In this document: piece after piece, positions 3,968-5,970 of the stretch | Numbering within the stretch: position 1 is the stretch's first letter | Layout: every line of letters starts with the position of its first letter | Assembly: GCA_964582985.1 (NCBI GenBank) | Contig: CAZOUM010000105.1 | Location: forward strand, 1-5,970 | Length of the DNA stretch: 5,970 bases | Origin: CAZQYB01 sp964582985 | Lineage (GTDB): Bacteria; Planctomycetota; Phycisphaerae; Sedimentisphaerales; Anaerobacaceae | Reading direction: 5' to 3' | Position numbers and translations under genes: made by a program | Notes under the pieces: model-generated | Seen by the model: only the letters and a program-made list of their open reading frames with translations | Databases searched by the model: none | What the model was told of the DNA's origin: nothing

Positions 3968-5970
3968 ATGACTTACACTACTAAGGCTATCGGCTGGATG
4001 ATAACCGTGCTTGGCATTCTATTATGGCCGGGCTGTCAGTCCGTTTCGTCCGAACAGGCACGGGGAAAATCCAGCTACAGCTGGCAGCAAACAGATGGCT
4101 CAATTGCGTTGCTCAACTCAAAGCAAACTGTCTGGAAACTCAACTATAGAAAGCAAGAGGGTCGGCCCTACTTTCACCCGTTGTCTCTTACTGACGGCAC
4201 AGAACTGACCTGGCTTAGGCCGCCGGACCATCCCTGGCACCGAGCGTTATGGTTCTCGTGGAAATACATCGACGGCCTTAACTACTGGGACCCGGAACTG
4301 CCGGAAGGACAAACTGAAGTTATCGACGTCAAAAGCAAACTTGGCACGGATTACTCAGCCCAAATTGAAATGTCCATTATTTACCATCCCCCTCAAAAAC
4401 CTGCTGTGCTCACCGAAAAACGAACTCTTGCCGTTAGTACACCGGACAAGAACGGCTGTTATTACATCGACTGGCTCAGCATTTTCACCGCAGGCGAAAA
4501 TGACGTGCTGCTGGACCGTACCCCCATACCGGGTGAGAAAAATGGCAAGTCGTACGGTGGTTACGCAGGACTTTCGCTACGTATGGCAGAGCACACAAAA
4601 AACTGGCAATTCCTCGGCAGCGAAGGGCCTCTGAAGCCTGAAAGCCGCGGCAGCAAAGCCCGCTGGGTGGATTTCAGTGGCAGCATCGCAGACGGCGGAT
4701 TCGCTGGCGTGACCATTTTTGACCATCCGGACAATCCACGCCACCCATCGTCCTGGTGGCTTTCAGGTTCGATGCCGTATTTCAGCCCAGCCATACTGTT
4801 CCACAAGCCATATACTTTGCCAGCCGGAAAAACCCTGACGCTGCGATACCGCATTTTGATTCATACGGGCCACGCAGACAAAGATATGCTGGAAGACAAA
4901 TGGAAAGCATTCCTCACGTCAGAGAATTGGAAACAGCACTTTTCGAAGACGGATTATTCTTATCGAGCGGTTGATATTGCGGGGCTTCGCAAGGGGTTTG
5001 AGAAGCCGCCGACGGAGGCGGGACCGTGGGTTTACTGGTTCTGTTTTGATAACGCGATCACGGCCGAAGAGATGGAGCGCGAAATCAAAGAAATGGTCTC
5101 TGTCGGGATTGCGGGAGCGGAGCTTCGTTTTGTCGAGTTTGCGTGGTGGCGTAAGAAGGAGGTTGTTGATAAAGAGCTTGCGATGGTTGGTCATAAGAGG
5201 CTGGAGTATCTGTCTAAAGAATTCATGGAAGTTCTTGAGCATGCCTGTTCAGTGGCTCAGCGCTATGGTTTTAAGCTTTCGATTAATATGGGGATGGGGT
5301 GGCCTCCGGGGGGGACATGGATAACTGATAAATACCGGACACGAAAGCTCAAGTCGAGCGTGACTATCGTAGAAGGGCCGAAGGAAATCGGCAAGGAAGT
5401 TAAGGTAAGTGTGCCGCCGGATGCGAAGGTTCTTGCATGGCGGCTGGAAGAAGGAAAGGAAAAGAGCGTACTGCGTGACAGTTTTATTGATCTTAGGGAC
5501 CGCGTGAGATTTGCCGGCAAGGAAGGTGGGCTTTTCTGGGCGGCGCCGGAGGGCAAGTGGCTTATTGGTGTATTCCGGTTGGGATACGGAGGCGGCCTCG
5601 ACAAGGCTTACGGCTACCCCGCTGATCCGGGTTCCAAAGAGGCAATAGAGTTTCATCTCGATTACCTGTTCAAGCGAATTGGGCCGAAACTCGGAAAGTA
5701 TTTCGGGACAACACTGACCGAGGTCGCGTCTGACAGTTGGGAATACGATGGCAGGCCGTACTGGACACCGGGGATGGATGAGATGTTTTCGAATTTGCAT
5801 GGGTATGAACTTATCCCGCGGATGTATGCTTTGGCAGGATATGGAGACGATCGTGAAAGAATCATGGCTGATGTCCAGAGAGCGGAGCAGCGACTTGTTA
5901 TGGACAATTTCTATATTTGCGCAAGAAAAGTGCTTAATGCGCATGGCTTATGTCACCGTCCGCAGGCTTA
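3968..5970 (+). CDS. DUF6807 ('PmoA family') domain fused to GH106-type alpha-L-rhamnosidase (3'-partial)
   Basis: One reading frame stays open from the ATG to the window edge (667 codons, no stop). Residues 1-23 look like a signal peptide; L-W-P-G-C23 resembles a lipobox, though Trp at -3 is atypical. Residues about 35-316 match DUF6807: D87-H-P-W-H-R then W95-F-S-W and D102-G-L-N-Y-W107, and later D252-H-P-D-N-P-R-H259. This family is often labelled 'methane oxygenase PmoA' but is not the pMMO subunit; its function is unknown. From G339 the protein matches the mature N-terminus of GH106 rhamnosidases: K342-G-F-E-K-P-P, then W354-V-Y-W, the M441-G-M-G-W-P-P-G-G-T-W451 loop, and D589-S-W-E592 followed by Y598-W-T-P-G602 and an H-G-Y-E-L-I-P segment. 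GH106 enzymes cleave terminal alpha-L-rhamnose by inversion; E592 is a plausible active-site acid, not proven. GH106 proteins usually run to roughly 900-1100 residues, so much is missing to the right. It sits 15 bp behind the oxidoreductase gene. Codon use differs between the two parts. Confidence 0.85.
   Translation, partial: MTYTTKAIGWMITVLGILLWPGCQSVSSEQARGKSSYSWQQTDGSIALLNSKQTVWKLNYRKQEGRPYFHPLSLTDGTELTWLRPPDHPWHRALWFSWKYIDGLNYWDPELPEGQTEVIDVKSKLGTDYSAQIEMSIIYHPPQKPAVLTEKRTLAVSTPDKNGCYYIDWLSIFTAGENDVLLDRTPIPGEKNGKSYGGYAGLSLRMAEHTKNWQFLGSEGPLKPESRGSKARWVDFSGSIADGGFAGVTIFDHPDNPRHPSSWWLSGSMPYFSPAILFHKPYTLPAGKTLTLRYRILIHTGHADKDMLEDKWKAFLTSENWKQHFSKTDYSYRAVDIAGLRKGFEKPPTEAGPWVYWFCFDNAITAEEMEREIKEMVSVGIAGAELRFVEFAWWRKKEVVDKELAMVGHKRLEYLSKEFMEVLEHACSVAQRYGFKLSINMGMGWPPGGTWITDKYRTRKLKSSVTIVEGPKEIGKEVKVSVPPDAKVLAWRLEEGKEKSVLRDSFIDLRDRVRFAGKEGGLFWAAPEGKWLIGVFRLGYGGGLDKAYGYPADPGSKEAIEFHLDYLFKRIGPKLGKYFGTTLTEVASDSWEYDGRPYWTPGMDEMFSNLHGYELIPRMYALAGYGDDRERIMADVQRAEQRLVMDNFYICARKVLNAHGLCHRPQA
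4915..4990 (+). other. Joint between the DUF6807 and GH106 parts
   Basis: The DUF6807 similarity fades after W312-K-A-F-L316, and GH106 similarity begins at about G339-L-R-K-G-F344. Only about 22 residues lie between, without an obvious Pro/Gly/Ser-rich linker. There is no stop in the frame. The nearest in-frame ATGs (4886, residue 307; 5072, residue 369) are not followed by a signal peptide, so no separate GH106 start can be placed here. Codon preference changes at about this point. Confidence 0.65.

Noticed and set aside
3968..4920. Naming the DUF6807 part pmoA (particulate methane monooxygenase)
   Set aside because: The database label is a misnomer: the sequence has a DHPxHR-type motif typical of DUF6807 and none of the multiple membrane helices of the real monooxygenase subunit.
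5249..5944. Minus-strand open frame of 231 codons
   Set aside because: It is antisense to the GH106 domain, whose conserved motifs are clear in the plus frame. The G-ending codons of that segment suppress stops on the opposite strand.
1..5970. CRISPR array, tRNA or rRNA genes, insertion sequence or transposase
   Set aside because: No regularly spaced repeats, cloverleaf-like segment, conserved rRNA stretch, transposase motif or terminal inverted repeats were seen on either strand.

Overview
The window looks like part of a Planctomycetota polysaccharide-degradation locus; the class is uncertain, with Phycisphaerae/Sedimentisphaerales-like bacteria my best guess. The basis is the gene set: a secreted Asp-box beta-propeller protein, a Tat-exported Gfo/Idh/MocA oxidoreductase, a DUF6807 ('PmoA family') protein and a GH106-type alpha-L-rhamnosidase. 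That combination is common in planctomycetes and some Verrucomicrobiota/Lentisphaerota, and no SusC/SusD pair is visible. The placement rests on family knowledge, not on a marker gene.

Layout. Bases 1-26 (minus strand) hold what is probably the first eight codons of a further gene, with a good ribosome binding site. Bases 109-2088 (minus) encode a secreted 659-residue sialidase-like beta-propeller with a C-terminal LamG/ConA-like domain. Bases 2089-2713 form a long divergent intergenic region: an A-tract-rich, AT-rich half next to the sialidase-like gene, and a more GC-balanced half of about 160 bp just upstream of the rightward genes. Bases 2714-3952 (plus) encode a 412-residue Tat-signal Gfo/Idh/MocA oxidoreductase. 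Only 15 bp later, a reading frame starts at 3968 and stays open to the window edge (667 codons seen, no stop).

The most unusual item is that last frame. It carries an almost complete DUF6807 domain (about residues 35-316) followed in the same frame by the N-terminal part of a GH106-like rhamnosidase (from about residue 340). Synonymous codon choice changes sharply at the joint, from C-ending codons (GGC, GAC) and AAA to GGG, GCG, GAT and AAG. This is either a recently formed fusion enzyme, in which the rhamnosidase uses the export signal of the DUF6807 protein, or a chimeric assembly join. Both explanations can be tested.

Inferred joint role: extracytoplasmic breakdown of a rhamnose-containing glycan. 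The GH106 part would release L-rhamnose, the beta-propeller protein would bind or cleave the same polymer, and the oxidoreductase (with the DUF6807 domain, of unknown function) would act on released sugars or modified sugar intermediates. The divergent spacer, with two small palindromes, probably controls both operons.
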